Source: Colimorpha_A sp045593985
GTDB taxonomy: Bacteria; Bacillota; Clostridia; Oscillospirales; CAG-272
Direction: 5' to 3'
DNA: 22,436 bases
NCBI GenBank assembly: GCA_045593985.1
Contig: JAZNXR010000022.1
Coordinates: 1 to 22,436 of the forward strand
Numbering within the stretch: the stretch's first letter is position 1; each line of letters opens with the position of its first letter. Below, piece by piece: positions 6,587 through 14,163 of this stretch. Under the pieces are notes generated by a model, which saw nothing but the letters and a program-made list of their open reading frames with translations, ran no database searches and was not told the DNA's origin. The position numbers and the translations under genes are program-made.

Positions 6587-6664
6587 TTTTACTCTCCGTT
6601 CTTTTTTTAGATTATCGGAAAAAAGAGCGCAAGGTATTCAAAAATTTATAATTCAGGATATTTT

Positions 6665-8791
6665 ATGAAAGCAATAATTATGGCAGGCGGCGAAGGCAGA
6701 CGGCTTCGCCCGATAACAGACTCGATTCCCAAGCCCCTTTTACCGATTAACGGCGTTCCGACTATTGTTCGTATTCTTTCGCTTCTTCGCTTGCACGGAA
6801 TTTGTGAGGCGGCGATAACGGTCGGATATCTTGCCGACAAAATAGTAGACGCCCTTGGCGGCTCGTGTGAGGGCGTTGAACTGACTTATTTTAAGGAAGA
6901 AACGCCGCTTGGCACCGCAGGCGGTGTGAAGCAGGTTAAGGATTTTATAGGTAATGAGAATTTCATCGTCATAAGCGGAGATGCTATCTCGGAATGTGAT
7001 ATTACGGCGGCGGCAAAGCGGCATCGGGCTCTTGACACCTCGGCGCTTATGGTGCTGACACATTGTCCCGAGCCGGGAGAATACGGTGTCGTTTTGACAG
7101 ACCGTGACGGATTCGTCACCGATTTTTACGAAAAGCCCTCCCTTTCCTCGACCTATTCCGACTTGATTAATACGGGAATTTATCTCATGTCTCCGAAAAT
7201 TTTTGACTTTATTCCCGACGGTAAATGCGATTTTTCGAAGGATGTTTTCCCAAAAATTCTTGAAAGCGGAGAAAAAATTTCAACCTGTATTGACAACGGC
7301 TATTGGTGCGATATCGGTGATTTTTCCTCATACAAGGGAGCAAATATGCGCTATTCGCAGGGAGAAAACGCTGTTGGCAAGGGATGCCGGATTCCGTCTA
7401 CGGGAGTATCTCGCTCCGTAATTTTCGATAACGTCAAGGTGGGACGGTTATGCAATATTGAAAATTCGATAATTTGCTCCGACACAGTTATAGGTGAAGG
7501 AAGCTCGATTCTTGACGGCTGTGTTATCGGACATTCCGTCGAGATAGGTGAAAACTGCATTATCAGCGAAGGGACTGTGCTGCCCTCGGGCAGTGTAATT
7601 CCTGACGGCTCATTTATTCGTCAGGGCGCACCGCTTCCGCCCGAGAAAATCAGAAATATGCTTGATGGCGGCGCTCTGAAAATAGATATCAGGACTGCTT
7701 CACCGTCTTTTTGTTCTCGGATAGGACTCGCTCTTGCGCTCACCCTGAAGGGCGGGAGAATCGGAATCATGACCGACGGCGAGCGAGCATCGGAGCGCAC
7801 GTTATCAGCTATTGTGCGTGGAATGAGTGACGTAGCGAGCGAATCGGTTATTCTCGGGCAAGGCTTTGAAGCTGCGGCATCCTGCGCACCGAGTCAGCTC
7901 GGTCTTGACCTTTCACTTTTCGTGCGAAGCGATAATAAGCGTATTTCAATATTTCTTTACGATCGTGACGGGCTTTATCCTACCCGTGATTTTGAAAGGG
8001 CGTTCATTTCGGCGTTTGCTCTTGAAAAGGGCGTTCAAAAAAAGAAAATGCGCCTATCGCGCATTGACTTTTTGAACGAAATATATCTGCCTTTTTTGCT
8101 TGCAAACCGCTGTCCGCTTGACGGTATCAAGGTCAAGGTCGAAGGTGATTCCCTATCCTCACAGTTAATGAAGGAAGCAGTAAGCGAGATGGGCGCCCTC
8201 GTTAACGATGACGGAATCAAGCTTACCCTTTCCGACGACGGCTTTTCCCTTTCTGCCGAAGAAGAGGGCTATTCCGTTGACGGATGGCACATCAGAGCCA
8301 TCCTCTTAAAATATCTGATCAGAGACAAGGTTTCTCTTCCCTCCTCCACACCGTCATCCGTTATAAATCTTTGCCGTAAAATTCCCTATATTTATACCCT
8401 TTGTCCGCCAAGCGGAAAGGAAACGGAGGAAAGAAAAAACGTTTCCTCCTTCCCCGAGCTTGTTCACGGAATAGTTGCCGCGCTCGAGCTTCTTTCGCTT
8501 ATTTCGGTGTCGGGAAAGAGCTTATCCGAGCTTTGCTCGCACCTGCCGAGCTTTTCCCTTTCCTCCTGCACTATCAGCATAAACGACAGGCGGCGCTTTT
8601 CAATACTCACGTCCCTCGGCTCGCCGTCAGGCGATGGGATCAAGGCTGAATATGAAAAAGGAAGCGTTCGAATCATTCCCCGAAAAAACGGTTATACGAT
8701 AATCGCCGAGGCGGCATCGGGAGAATATGCCGAGGAGCTGATCTCTCTTTCGGAAAAGGAAATTTTAATGCTTTTGCAAAAAGGAAAATAG
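6665..8791 (+). CDS. Nucleotidyltransferase / left-handed beta-helix / degenerate phosphomannomutase-like fusion
   Basis: Residues 1-235 form a sugar-phosphate nucleotidyltransferase: MAGGEGRRLRPIT (6-18), KPLLPI (23-28), EETPLGTAGGV (78-88) and the GD metal site (105-106). They resemble mannose-1-phosphate guanylyltransferase or glucose-1-phosphate thymidylyltransferase. Residues about 245-325 are hexapeptide repeats (IGEGSSILDGCVIGHSVEIG). Residues about 335-708 align in layout with phosphomannomutase, including GIVAALELLSLISVSGKSLSEL. The catalytic loop TASHNP is replaced by VRSDNK (420-425), the metal loop DGDGDR by NDDGIK (514-519), the GExSGH sugar loop is missing, and the RxSGTEP phosphate loop is replaced by PRKNGYT (672-678). 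The C-terminal module is therefore probably inactive as a mutase. The nucleotide sugar made cannot be told from sequence. The ribosome-binding site (AGGAT) is weak. Confidence 0.85.
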   Translation: MKAIIMAGGEGRRLRPITDSIPKPLLPINGVPTIVRILSLLRLHGICEAAITVGYLADKIVDALGGSCEGVELTYFKEETPLGTAGGVKQVKDFIGNENFIVISGDAISECDITAAAKRHRALDTSALMVLTHCPEPGEYGVVLTDRDGFVTDFYEKPSLSSTYSDLINTGIYLMSPKIFDFIPDGKCDFSKDVFPKILESGEKISTCIDNGYWCDIGDFSSYKGANMRYSQGENAVGKGCRIPSTGVSRSVIFDNVKVGRLCNIENSIICSDTVIGEGSSILDGCVIGHSVEIGENCIISEGTVLPSGSVIPDGSFIRQGAPLPPEKIRNMLDGGALKIDIRTASPSFCSRIGLALALTLKGGRIGIMTDGERASERTLSAIVRGMSDVASESVILGQGFEAAASCAPSQLGLDLSLFVRSDNKRISIFLYDRDGLYPTRDFERAFISAFALEKGVQKKKMRLSRIDFLNEIYLPFLLANRCPLDGIKVKVEGDSLSSQLMKEAVSEMGALVNDDGIKLTLSDDGFSLSAEEEGYSVDGWHIRAILLKYLIRDKVSLPSSTPSSVINLCRKIPYIYTLCPPSGKETEERKNVSSFPELVHGIVAALELLSLISVSGKSLSELCSHLPSFSLSSCTISINDRRRFSILTSLGSPSGDGIKAEYEKGSVRIIPRKNGYTIIAEAASGEYAEELISLSEKEILMLLQKGK

Positions 8792-8802
8792 AGCTTCAAG
8801 GA

Positions 8803-8831
8803 TTGACTATTGTCCTCCCGTGTGATACAAT
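8803..8831 (+). promoter_or_regulatory. Promoter of the PHP-domain gene
   Basis: TTGACT (8803-8808), 17-base spacer, TACAAT (8826-8831) with an upstream TG (8823-8824) giving an extended -10. It starts 12 bases after the stop of the preceding gene and 30 bases before the next ATG. Confidence 0.8.
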
Positions 8832-8860
8832 TTCGGTAGATAACAATCCGAGGTGATAAT

Positions 8861-9718
8861 ATGTATCAAGACAAAAACGGGGACAAATATTATAAGATCG
8901 CCCTCCATCTTCACTCGAATCTTTCCGATGGCAAGCTTTCGCCTGACGAGATTGCCGAGCTATACAAAAATGACGGCTACGATGCTATTGCTCTGACCGA
9001 TCATTGGCGTTTTAGAGAAGCAGGGGAGCTTTGCGGGCTTAAAATAATTTCCGGCGTTGAATACGACGTTGGCGGAAACACGCAAACAATGCATATCGTT
9101 GGCTTTGGCATGACGGAGGATCCGCAGGTCGAAAAAACCGATGATAGACAAACGATTATTGATAAGATAAATGCTGCTCACGGCTGCGCAGTGCTTGCTC
9201 ACCCTGCGTGGTCGCTCAATTCCGTTGCCGATGCAACAGCGCTTGACGGCTTTGTCGCAACGGAAATTTACAATGCAGTTTCCGAGGTCGGTCAGAGCTT
9301 GAGAGCATATTCCGATCAGTTTATAGATATTTGCGCCAAGAACGAGCTTTATTTCGGCATCTTCGCAGTTGACGATGCTCATTATTACGGCGGCTCTGAC
9401 GATAGGCGCGGCTGGGTTATGGTTAATGCCGACGAGCTGACCGACGAGACAATTACCCGTGCGATCAGGAGCAAGAAATTTTATGCCAGCCAAGGCCCGA
9501 ATCTCACGCTCAAACGTGAAGGCAACACGGTCATAATTGACACATCGCCCTGCGATACGATTGCGGTGCTTTCAAGCTGTGCTTGGCTTCCCATGAGGGT
9601 TGTCCGCGGAGAAAATATCGTTCATCACGAATATACCTTCGCAAATGACGATAAGTGGCTTCGTGTTGAGATTCGTGACGGCGATAAGCGCGCGTGGTCG
9701 AATATTATAGTAAAATAA
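8861..9718 (+). CDS. PHP-domain metal-dependent phosphoesterase
   Basis: Polymerase and histidinol phosphatase (PHP) family hydrolase, predicted cytoplasmic. Metal ligands are visible in family order: HLH (H16, H18), D23, TDH (H48), E67, H78, AHP (H114), and DDAHYY near residue 171. The N-terminal 200 residues make the barrel. After FYASQGPNLTL a beta-rich tail of about 75 residues follows, as in PHP proteins of the TrpH/YciV type that carry an extra domain. The substrate cannot be assigned; TrpH/YciV relatives act on nucleoside 3',5'-bisphosphates or short RNA 5' ends. GAGGTGAT lies just before the ATG. It has its own promoter and a strong terminator, so it seems monocistronic. Confidence 0.85.
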   Translation: MYQDKNGDKYYKIALHLHSNLSDGKLSPDEIAELYKNDGYDAIALTDHWRFREAGELCGLKIISGVEYDVGGNTQTMHIVGFGMTEDPQVEKTDDRQTIIDKINAAHGCAVLAHPAWSLNSVADATALDGFVATEIYNAVSEVGQSLRAYSDQFIDICAKNELYFGIFAVDDAHYYGGSDDRRGWVMVNADELTDETITRAIRSKKFYASQGPNLTLKREGNTVIIDTSPCDTIAVLSSCAWLPMRVVRGENIVHHEYTFANDDKWLRVEIRDGDKRAWSNIIVK

Positions 9719-9746
9719 AAAAATCCACCGAAAGGTGGATTTTTTT
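9717..9746. terminator. Bidirectional terminator between the PHP gene and rubrerythrin
   Basis: Thirteen-bp stem (9717-9729 with 9734-9746) with GC core TCCACC/GGTGGA and a GAAA (or TTTC) loop, flanked by A-run and T-run. It serves the two convergent genes. Confidence 0.9.
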
Positions 9747-9750
9747 ATTA

Positions 9751-10290
9751 TCAGTAATTTTCTTTTCTTACTTCGAAGTAGCTCTGGGGATGTGCGCAAA
9801 CGGGGCAAACCTGAGGTGCCTTTTTGCCGATTACCAGGTGTCCGCAGTTACGGCACTCCCACATGGTTTCCTCTGCCTTTTCAAATACTGCCTGCATTTC
9901 TACGTTATTGAGAAGCGCGAGGTATCTTTCCTCGTGAGACTTTTCGATAAGCGCTACCGCTCTGAATTTTGCGGCGAGCTCGATAAAGCCCTCCTCCTCT
10001 GCGACGTCAGCGAAGCCCGCATACATATCGGTCCACTCATAGTTTTCGCCCTCAGCGGCGCTCTTGAGATTCTCTGCGATATCGCCGAGAAGTCCAAGCT
10101 CCTTGAACCACAGTTTTGCGTGTTCCTTTTCGTTATCTGCGGTCTTAAGGAAAAGCTCCGCGATCTGCTCATAGCCTGCCTTTTTTGCTGCACTTGCAAA
10201 ATAGGTGTACTTGTTTCTTGCCTGGCTTTCGCCTGCGAATGCGGCAAGAAGATTTGCTTCGGTCTTTGTTCCTGCGTACTTGTTAGACAT
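9751..10290 (-). CDS. rbr: Rubrerythrin
   Basis: Non-haem di-iron peroxidase that reduces hydrogen peroxide in anaerobes using electrons passed through its rubredoxin-like domain; cytoplasmic. The N-terminal four-helix ferritin-like domain shows FAGESQARN (E21), NEKEHAKLW (E54, H57), EEEGF and IEKSHEERY. The C-terminal rubredoxin domain has WECRNCGHL and APQVCPVCAHP, giving four cysteines for iron. Length 179 is typical. AGAGAGG lies 9 bases before the ATG. It begins 20 bases after the DUF3737 stop and is probably co-transcribed with it, as I see no clear promoter in the gap. Its presence supports an anaerobic host. Confidence 0.96.
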   Translation of the reverse strand: MSNKYAGTKTEANLLAAFAGESQARNKYTYFASAAKKAGYEQIAELFLKTADNEKEHAKLWFKELGLLGDIAENLKSAAEGENYEWTDMYAGFADVAEEEGFIELAAKFRAVALIEKSHEERYLALLNNVEMQAVFEKAEETMWECRNCGHLVIGKKAPQVCPVCAHPQSYFEVRKENY

Positions 10291-10310
10291 TTTAGTTTAC
10301 CTCTCTTTAA

Positions 10311-11165
10311 TTATTTCTTTATTTTTATCTCGCACCGACTATCTATTATTGAATTCTCGAGGATTATCTCACCAACAGAATCACATTCGATATATCCCGA
10401 TGCGGGATTTTTTATTGACAATATATTTCCGATGATCTCCGCTTTTACGTCGGAATACTCAAAGGATAGATCCGTTTCTTCCATGACGCAATTTATAAGA
10501 GTCAGGTTCTTACAGTAGCATAGCGGCTGCGTTCCGATGATTTTACAGTTGATAAGAGTCAAGCCGGTAGAAAACCATGCAAGATATTCGCCCTTGACTG
10601 TACTGTTTATAACCGTTACGTTATTGGCGTGCCAGAAGGCGTCCTTCGTGTCGAGATAGGAATCCTCGATCACTATGTTTTCACAGTATTGAAAGGAATA
10701 TTTGCCTTTCATTCTTATGTTCTTGGCGTCTATGTTTTTGCTTTGAAAAAAGAGATACTGCGATGTAATTTCGACATTGCTGAGCGTCAGTCCGTCACAA
10801 ATCCAGCCGAATTCATCCGAAACTATGCTCGAATTCTCGATACAAGTATTATGACATTCACGCAGACATTTTATTCCGCTGATTCGTGAATCAGAAATAA
10901 CGCCGTTATCGGAATACCAGATCGGTGCGCGAACGGTTTCCGACATATCGCAGTTGTTCATTCTGTAACCCTTGGCGTGCCAAAGCGGATAGCGAAGCTC
11001 AAATTTGCAGCCGTCAAGCGTAATGTCACGGCATTCCTTGAGCGCTGATTCGCCATCCTCCTCACCTGCAAAGGTGCAGTTTTGAACGAGGGCGGACGTC
11101 AGGTTATATAATGCACGCTCTTGAGGAAACGTGCTGTTTTCTATTATCAAATTCGGTTTTACCAT
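10311..11165 (-). CDS. DUF3737 family right-handed beta-helix protein
   Basis: A 284-residue protein made of repeated short beta-rungs, many with an I-x-N/D-C/S-x-I pattern (for example VQNCTF, LDGCKF, MNNCDM, INCKI, INCVM). This predicts a right-handed parallel beta-helix. The N-terminal layout ENSTFPQERALYNL...AGEEDGESALKECRDI and RYPLWHAKGY is characteristic of DUF3737. There is no signal peptide, so it is predicted cytoplasmic despite 11 or more cysteines. Function is unknown for the family. The start has only a weak ribosome-binding site (GAG), but the N-terminus matches the family. It sits upstream of rubrerythrin with a 20-base gap. A role in oxidative stress would be guesswork. Confidence 0.85.
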   Translation of the reverse strand: MVKPNLIIENSTFPQERALYNLTSALVQNCTFAGEEDGESALKECRDITLDGCKFELRYPLWHAKGYRMNNCDMSETVRAPIWYSDNGVISDSRISGIKCLRECHNTCIENSSIVSDEFGWICDGLTLSNVEITSQYLFFQSKNIDAKNIRMKGKYSFQYCENIVIEDSYLDTKDAFWHANNVTVINSTVKGEYLAWFSTGLTLINCKIIGTQPLCYCKNLTLINCVMEETDLSFEYSDVKAEIIGNILSIKNPASGYIECDSVGEIILENSIIDSRCEIKIKK

Positions 11166-11176
11166 TTTATCTCAAG

Positions 11177-11199
11177 GAGGGATGCTGTTAGCATCCCTC
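11177..11199 (-). other. Intergenic hairpin between lipoprotein and DUF3737 genes
   Basis: Ten-bp perfect stem GAGGGATGCT/AGCATCCCTC (11177-11186 and 11190-11199) with a 3-base loop. There is no U-run on either strand, so it is not a convincing terminator. It may stabilise or process the mRNA between the two genes. Confidence 0.5.
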
Positions 11200-11218
11200 T
11201 TGCTAAAAATCTTACTTT

Positions 11219-12910
11219 TTACTTAATGTTATTTGCTGCGCACCACTCAATGTACTGCTCGAGGATAGTTCCTGCAACCTCGGGCTCCTCAGGCTCGGGC
11301 TCAGTCGTTTCCGGCTCGGTCGTTTCGGGAGTGGTGGTTTCGGGAGTGGTGGTTTCGGGAGCGGTGGTTTCACCGTTCTCGGTTGTCTCGTCTGCGGTAG
11401 CGGGGAGCGCGCTGTTATCTGCAACCGTCAGGAACACCGTTGTATTCTTGAACGCCGCATTAAGCTGTGCTACATGGGCTTCGAAGGTCTTTGCGGAGCC
11501 TACCTGGTAGGACATGAGCTGCGAAAGAACTCTATCACTCTCTGCCTTGAGGCCATCGTAGTCGAGGTCAGTCATATCGGGATTGAAGAGGAGATACGGA
11601 GCGACTACCGTGTCACGGAGCTGCTTCTTTCCAAGCTCCCAGTTGTTAGCGCAGAGCGCCTTTGTTCTTTCATCCATCGAGGAATTTTCTTTAAGGATAA
11701 AGAGGTTTCCTGTATCGGCGGGGTTCATATTGTAATCGTCGCTTATAATGTCAATGATTCCCGTGTAATCGTCAACACGGTAATGAACGTCTTCAACGCC
11801 GTACTGGAAAATGTTTCTGTATTCTACGTTAGTCTGAAGAAGGCTTACGATTTCAAGCGCTCTTGTCGGATCGTTCGCGTACTTGCTTACGCAGAATACC
11901 GTTCCAAGATCCTCCATAACAGGCTTAGCGTAAGGAATTACAAGGTAATTATCCTTATACTGCTCGGGAAGACCTGCATCGCCCTTAATGAACGCTGCTG
12001 CGACCTTCTTATCGGTCGGGAGAGAATGTGCATCGCCTTCGGTTATATAGCCCTTGAAGAGGGTGAGATATTTTGCATACTCTACAAACTTACCGTTTTC
12101 AAGAAGCGAAGTGGGGGCTTTCATTGTGAACGCAGTGTCGGTATCCTCTATAACAGTACCGAACATTGTTCCGCCGAAGCTGTCGAGATTGATCTCGGGA
12201 GCGTTATAGAGAGTTATATAGCTGCCGAAGTCTCTTTTTGCATCAACGAGAAGATTGTTAAGCTCGGGGAGCGTGTCGAGATTCTTTTCGGCGTATCCGT
12301 ATCTGTTTGCTACTTCCTTATTTACAAGGAGGTAGGTATATTCGCCGTAAACAGCATTATTTGGAATACCGTTCGGATGCTTGTTTCCGAGAACGCCGTT
12401 CGACGACATAACCGTAAGAGCAAAATATCTGTCGGAGATATACTTCTTCATAAGTCCGCTCTTATCTGCAAGGTTAAGCTGAACGGTATATTCCTCGTTA
12501 TACTTCGCGAACATTTCCGAGCCGCGTACCATAAAGATATCGACCTGAGTACCACGCTCTTCGGGATATGCAGTTCCGTTATTGCCGGAAAGGTCTGCAA
12601 AATTATTATCCTGTTTTTCATACTCTTCTGCGGCTGCAAAGGCCTCGTCGAGCTTTGCATAATACTCGTCTTCAGTAAAAAGACGAAGGAGCACACGGGT
12701 AGAAAGGTTACCTTCGGAATATACGTTAAGGCGATTCTCTACGAGCTTTATTGCTTCGTCGGTCGTTCCCTCGCCCTTGATTCCATAAAGAGTAACGGTC
12801 AACGGCTTGGTATCCGGTGTTTCCTCCACATCTTCATCCGAGCAGGATGAAAGTACCGGCATAATCAAACAAAATACAGCTATTAAGAGAGCCAACAGTC
12901 TTTTTTTCAT
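11219..12910 (-). CDS. Extracellular solute-binding lipoprotein (ABC importer type) with Pro/Glu/Thr-rich tail
   Basis: Predicted lipid-anchored substrate-binding protein on the outer face of the membrane. MKKRLLALLIAVFCLIMPVLSSC is a type II signal with lipobox LSSC and C23 as the lipidated residue. The body has bilobal binding-protein features: a DIFMVRG hinge-like strand, a YTYLLVNKEVANRYGY segment, and the late stretch VEYRNIFQYGVEDVHY common in sugar-type binding lipoproteins. Near the C-terminus is a repeat of ETTTP units, then acidic EPEPEEPE and a final EQYIEWCAANNIK. The ATG at 12910 is chosen because AGGAGG lies 9 bases before it; an ATG at 12937 is upstream of that site. Length is 563 residues. 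No permease or ATPase genes are adjacent, so the partner transporter is elsewhere or absent. Substrate unknown. Confidence 0.85.
   Translation of the reverse strand: MKKRLLALLIAVFCLIMPVLSSCSDEDVEETPDTKPLTVTLYGIKGEGTTDEAIKLVENRLNVYSEGNLSTRVLLRLFTEDEYYAKLDEAFAAAEEYEKQDNNFADLSGNNGTAYPEERGTQVDIFMVRGSEMFAKYNEEYTVQLNLADKSGLMKKYISDRYFALTVMSSNGVLGNKHPNGIPNNAVYGEYTYLLVNKEVANRYGYAEKNLDTLPELNNLLVDAKRDFGSYITLYNAPEINLDSFGGTMFGTVIEDTDTAFTMKAPTSLLENGKFVEYAKYLTLFKGYITEGDAHSLPTDKKVAAAFIKGDAGLPEQYKDNYLVIPYAKPVMEDLGTVFCVSKYANDPTRALEIVSLLQTNVEYRNIFQYGVEDVHYRVDDYTGIIDIISDDYNMNPADTGNLFILKENSSMDERTKALCANNWELGKKQLRDTVVAPYLLFNPDMTDLDYDGLKAESDRVLSQLMSYQVGSAKTFEAHVAQLNAAFKNTTVFLTVADNSALPATADETTENGETTAPETTTPETTTPETTEPETTEPEPEEPEVAGTILEQYIEWCAANNIK
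11302..11371. repeat. 15-bp tandem repeat inside the lipoprotein gene
   Basis: Units of cgggagtggtggttt and close variants encode repeated PETTT/PETTE. Low-complexity coding DNA of this kind can change length by slippage. Confidence 0.75.
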
Positions 12911-12931
12911 TATCGGGTTCCTCCTGAAATG

Positions 12932-12956
12932 CGGCAAGCTTGCCGTATGTATACGG
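12932..12956. promoter_or_regulatory. Overlapping palindromes at the lipoprotein transcription start (possible operator)
   Basis: CGGCAAGCTTGCCG (12932-12945) is a perfect 14-bp palindrome. CCGTATGTATACGG (12943-12956) is a second dyad overlapping it by 3 bases. Transcription from the promoter at 12961-12989 should begin at about 12954, inside the second dyad, a usual position for a repressor operator. The first dyad lies in the early transcript. Confidence 0.5.
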
Positions 12957-12960
12957 TTTT

Positions 12961-12989
12961 ATTTTACAATAAATATGACGATATGTCAA
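12961..12989 (-). promoter_or_regulatory. Promoter of the lipoprotein gene
   Basis: On the - strand a perfect TTGACA (12984-12989), 17-base spacer and TAAAAT (12961-12966). It begins 24 bases after the rpoD stop. No good terminator separates it from rpoD. Confidence 0.85.
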
Positions 12990-13012
12990 GGCGATTTTGT
13001 CGACACGCCTGA

Positions 13013-14149
13013 TTAGTCAAGATAATCGCGCAGACGCTTCGAACGGCTCGGATGACGGAGCTTGCGGAGCGCCTTTGCCTCGATCTGTCTGATTCTTTCT
13101 CTTGTAATGTGGAATTCCTTGCCCACCTCTTCAAGAGTTCTTGCTCTGCCGTCTACAAGTCCGAAGCGAAGCTTAAGCACCTGCTCTTCACGGGGTGTAA
13201 GCGTATGAAGAACCTCGTTAAGCTGTTCGCTTAAGAGTCTCTGCGCAGCTACGTCGGCAGGAGCAGGGTTAGAATCGTCTTCGATGAAATCGCCAAGGTG
13301 AGAATCCTCTTCCTCGCCTATCGGCATTTCAAGGGAAACGGGATCCTGCGAGATCTTCATGATCTCTCTTATCTTTTCGGCGCTCATTCCCATGTGAGCT
13401 GCGATCTCGTCGGCAGTCGCCTCGTGACCAAGCTCCTGAAGAAGCTGTCTCTGGATACGGGAAACCTTATGAATCGTTTCAACCATGTGAACGGGAATTC
13501 TTATCGTTCTTGCCTGATCTGCTATCGCTCTCGTTATTGCCTGTCTGATCCACCAGGTTGCGTAAGTCGAGAACTTATAGCCCTTGCGGTAGTCGAACTT
13601 CTCGACCGCCTTCATAAGACCGAGGTTGCCCTCCTGAATAAGATCGAGGAAGAACATTCCCTTTCCTACGTATCTCTTTGCAATGCTGACGACAAGACGG
13701 AGGTTTGCTCTAACGAGCTCGTCCTTTGCCTTTGCATCGCCCTCTGCCATTTTTTCTGCAAGGTAAACCTCTCTCTCAGAATCGAGAAGCGCAACCGTAC
13801 CGATTTCCTTCAGGTACATACGAACGGGATCGTCGATTGCGAGTCCCTCCTGCGCGAGCATCTTTTCCATATCCTCTGCGCTTTCGTAACGCTCGACGTC
13901 GCTTTCGATTGCCTTGAAATCGGGATTGTCGAGGTAACCCGTTACTTCAATTCCCATGCCGTCAAGGACTTCATAAAGCTTTTCGACCTGATCTATATCG
14001 TAATCGGTATCCTCAAACGCTTCCATTATTTCGCTCTGCGAAAGCGAGCCGCTTGCTTTTCCCTTTTCGATAAGATCACGAATGTCAAATTTCTTTTCGG
14101 TATTAGCTGTTTCTTCATTACGAGTCTCGTTTACGTTATTATTTTCCAT
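13013..14149 (-). CDS. rpoD: RNA polymerase primary sigma factor
   Basis: Housekeeping sigma-70 (SigA) that directs core polymerase to -35/-10 promoters. Region 1.1 is in the first 80 residues, 1.2 is DDPVRMYLKEIG (about 106-117), and region 2 runs from RANLRLVVSIAKRYVG through FLDLIQEGNLGLM to GYKFSTYATWWIRQAI. Region 3 includes RIPVHMVETIHK, and region 4 ends with the helix-turn-helix TLEEVGKEFHITRERIRQIEAKAL. Length is 378 residues, usual for Firmicutes, with no large non-conserved insert. GAGG lies 8 bases before the ATG. The start is 14 bases after dnaG, forming the dgt-dnaG-rpoD cluster. Its consensus agrees with the TTGACA/TATAAT promoters seen in this window. Confidence 0.98.
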   Translation of the reverse strand: MENNNVNETRNEETANTEKKFDIRDLIEKGKASGSLSQSEIMEAFEDTDYDIDQVEKLYEVLDGMGIEVTGYLDNPDFKAIESDVERYESAEDMEKMLAQEGLAIDDPVRMYLKEIGTVALLDSEREVYLAEKMAEGDAKAKDELVRANLRLVVSIAKRYVGKGMFFLDLIQEGNLGLMKAVEKFDYRKGYKFSTYATWWIRQAITRAIADQARTIRIPVHMVETIHKVSRIQRQLLQELGHEATADEIAAHMGMSAEKIREIMKISQDPVSLEMPIGEEEDSHLGDFIEDDSNPAPADVAAQRLLSEQLNEVLHTLTPREEQVLKLRFGLVDGRARTLEEVGKEFHITRERIRQIEAKALRKLRHPSRSKRLRDYLD

Positions 14150-14163
14150 AACCTTTACCTCAT

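Noticed and set aside
6647..6652. TATAAT just before the nucleotidyltransferase gene
   Set aside because: Its start site would fall at the start codon, leaving no leader, and no -35 element is present.
9694..10518. 274-codon + strand frame opposite rubrerythrin
   Set aside because: It reads through the bidirectional terminator and antisense to two good genes; the cysteine-rich content is an artefact of codon complementing.
11474..12850. 458-codon open frame on the + strand
   Set aside because: It lies entirely antisense to the solute-binding lipoprotein gene, whose lipobox, ribosome-binding site and family features are clear. The antisense frame has no recognisable domain.
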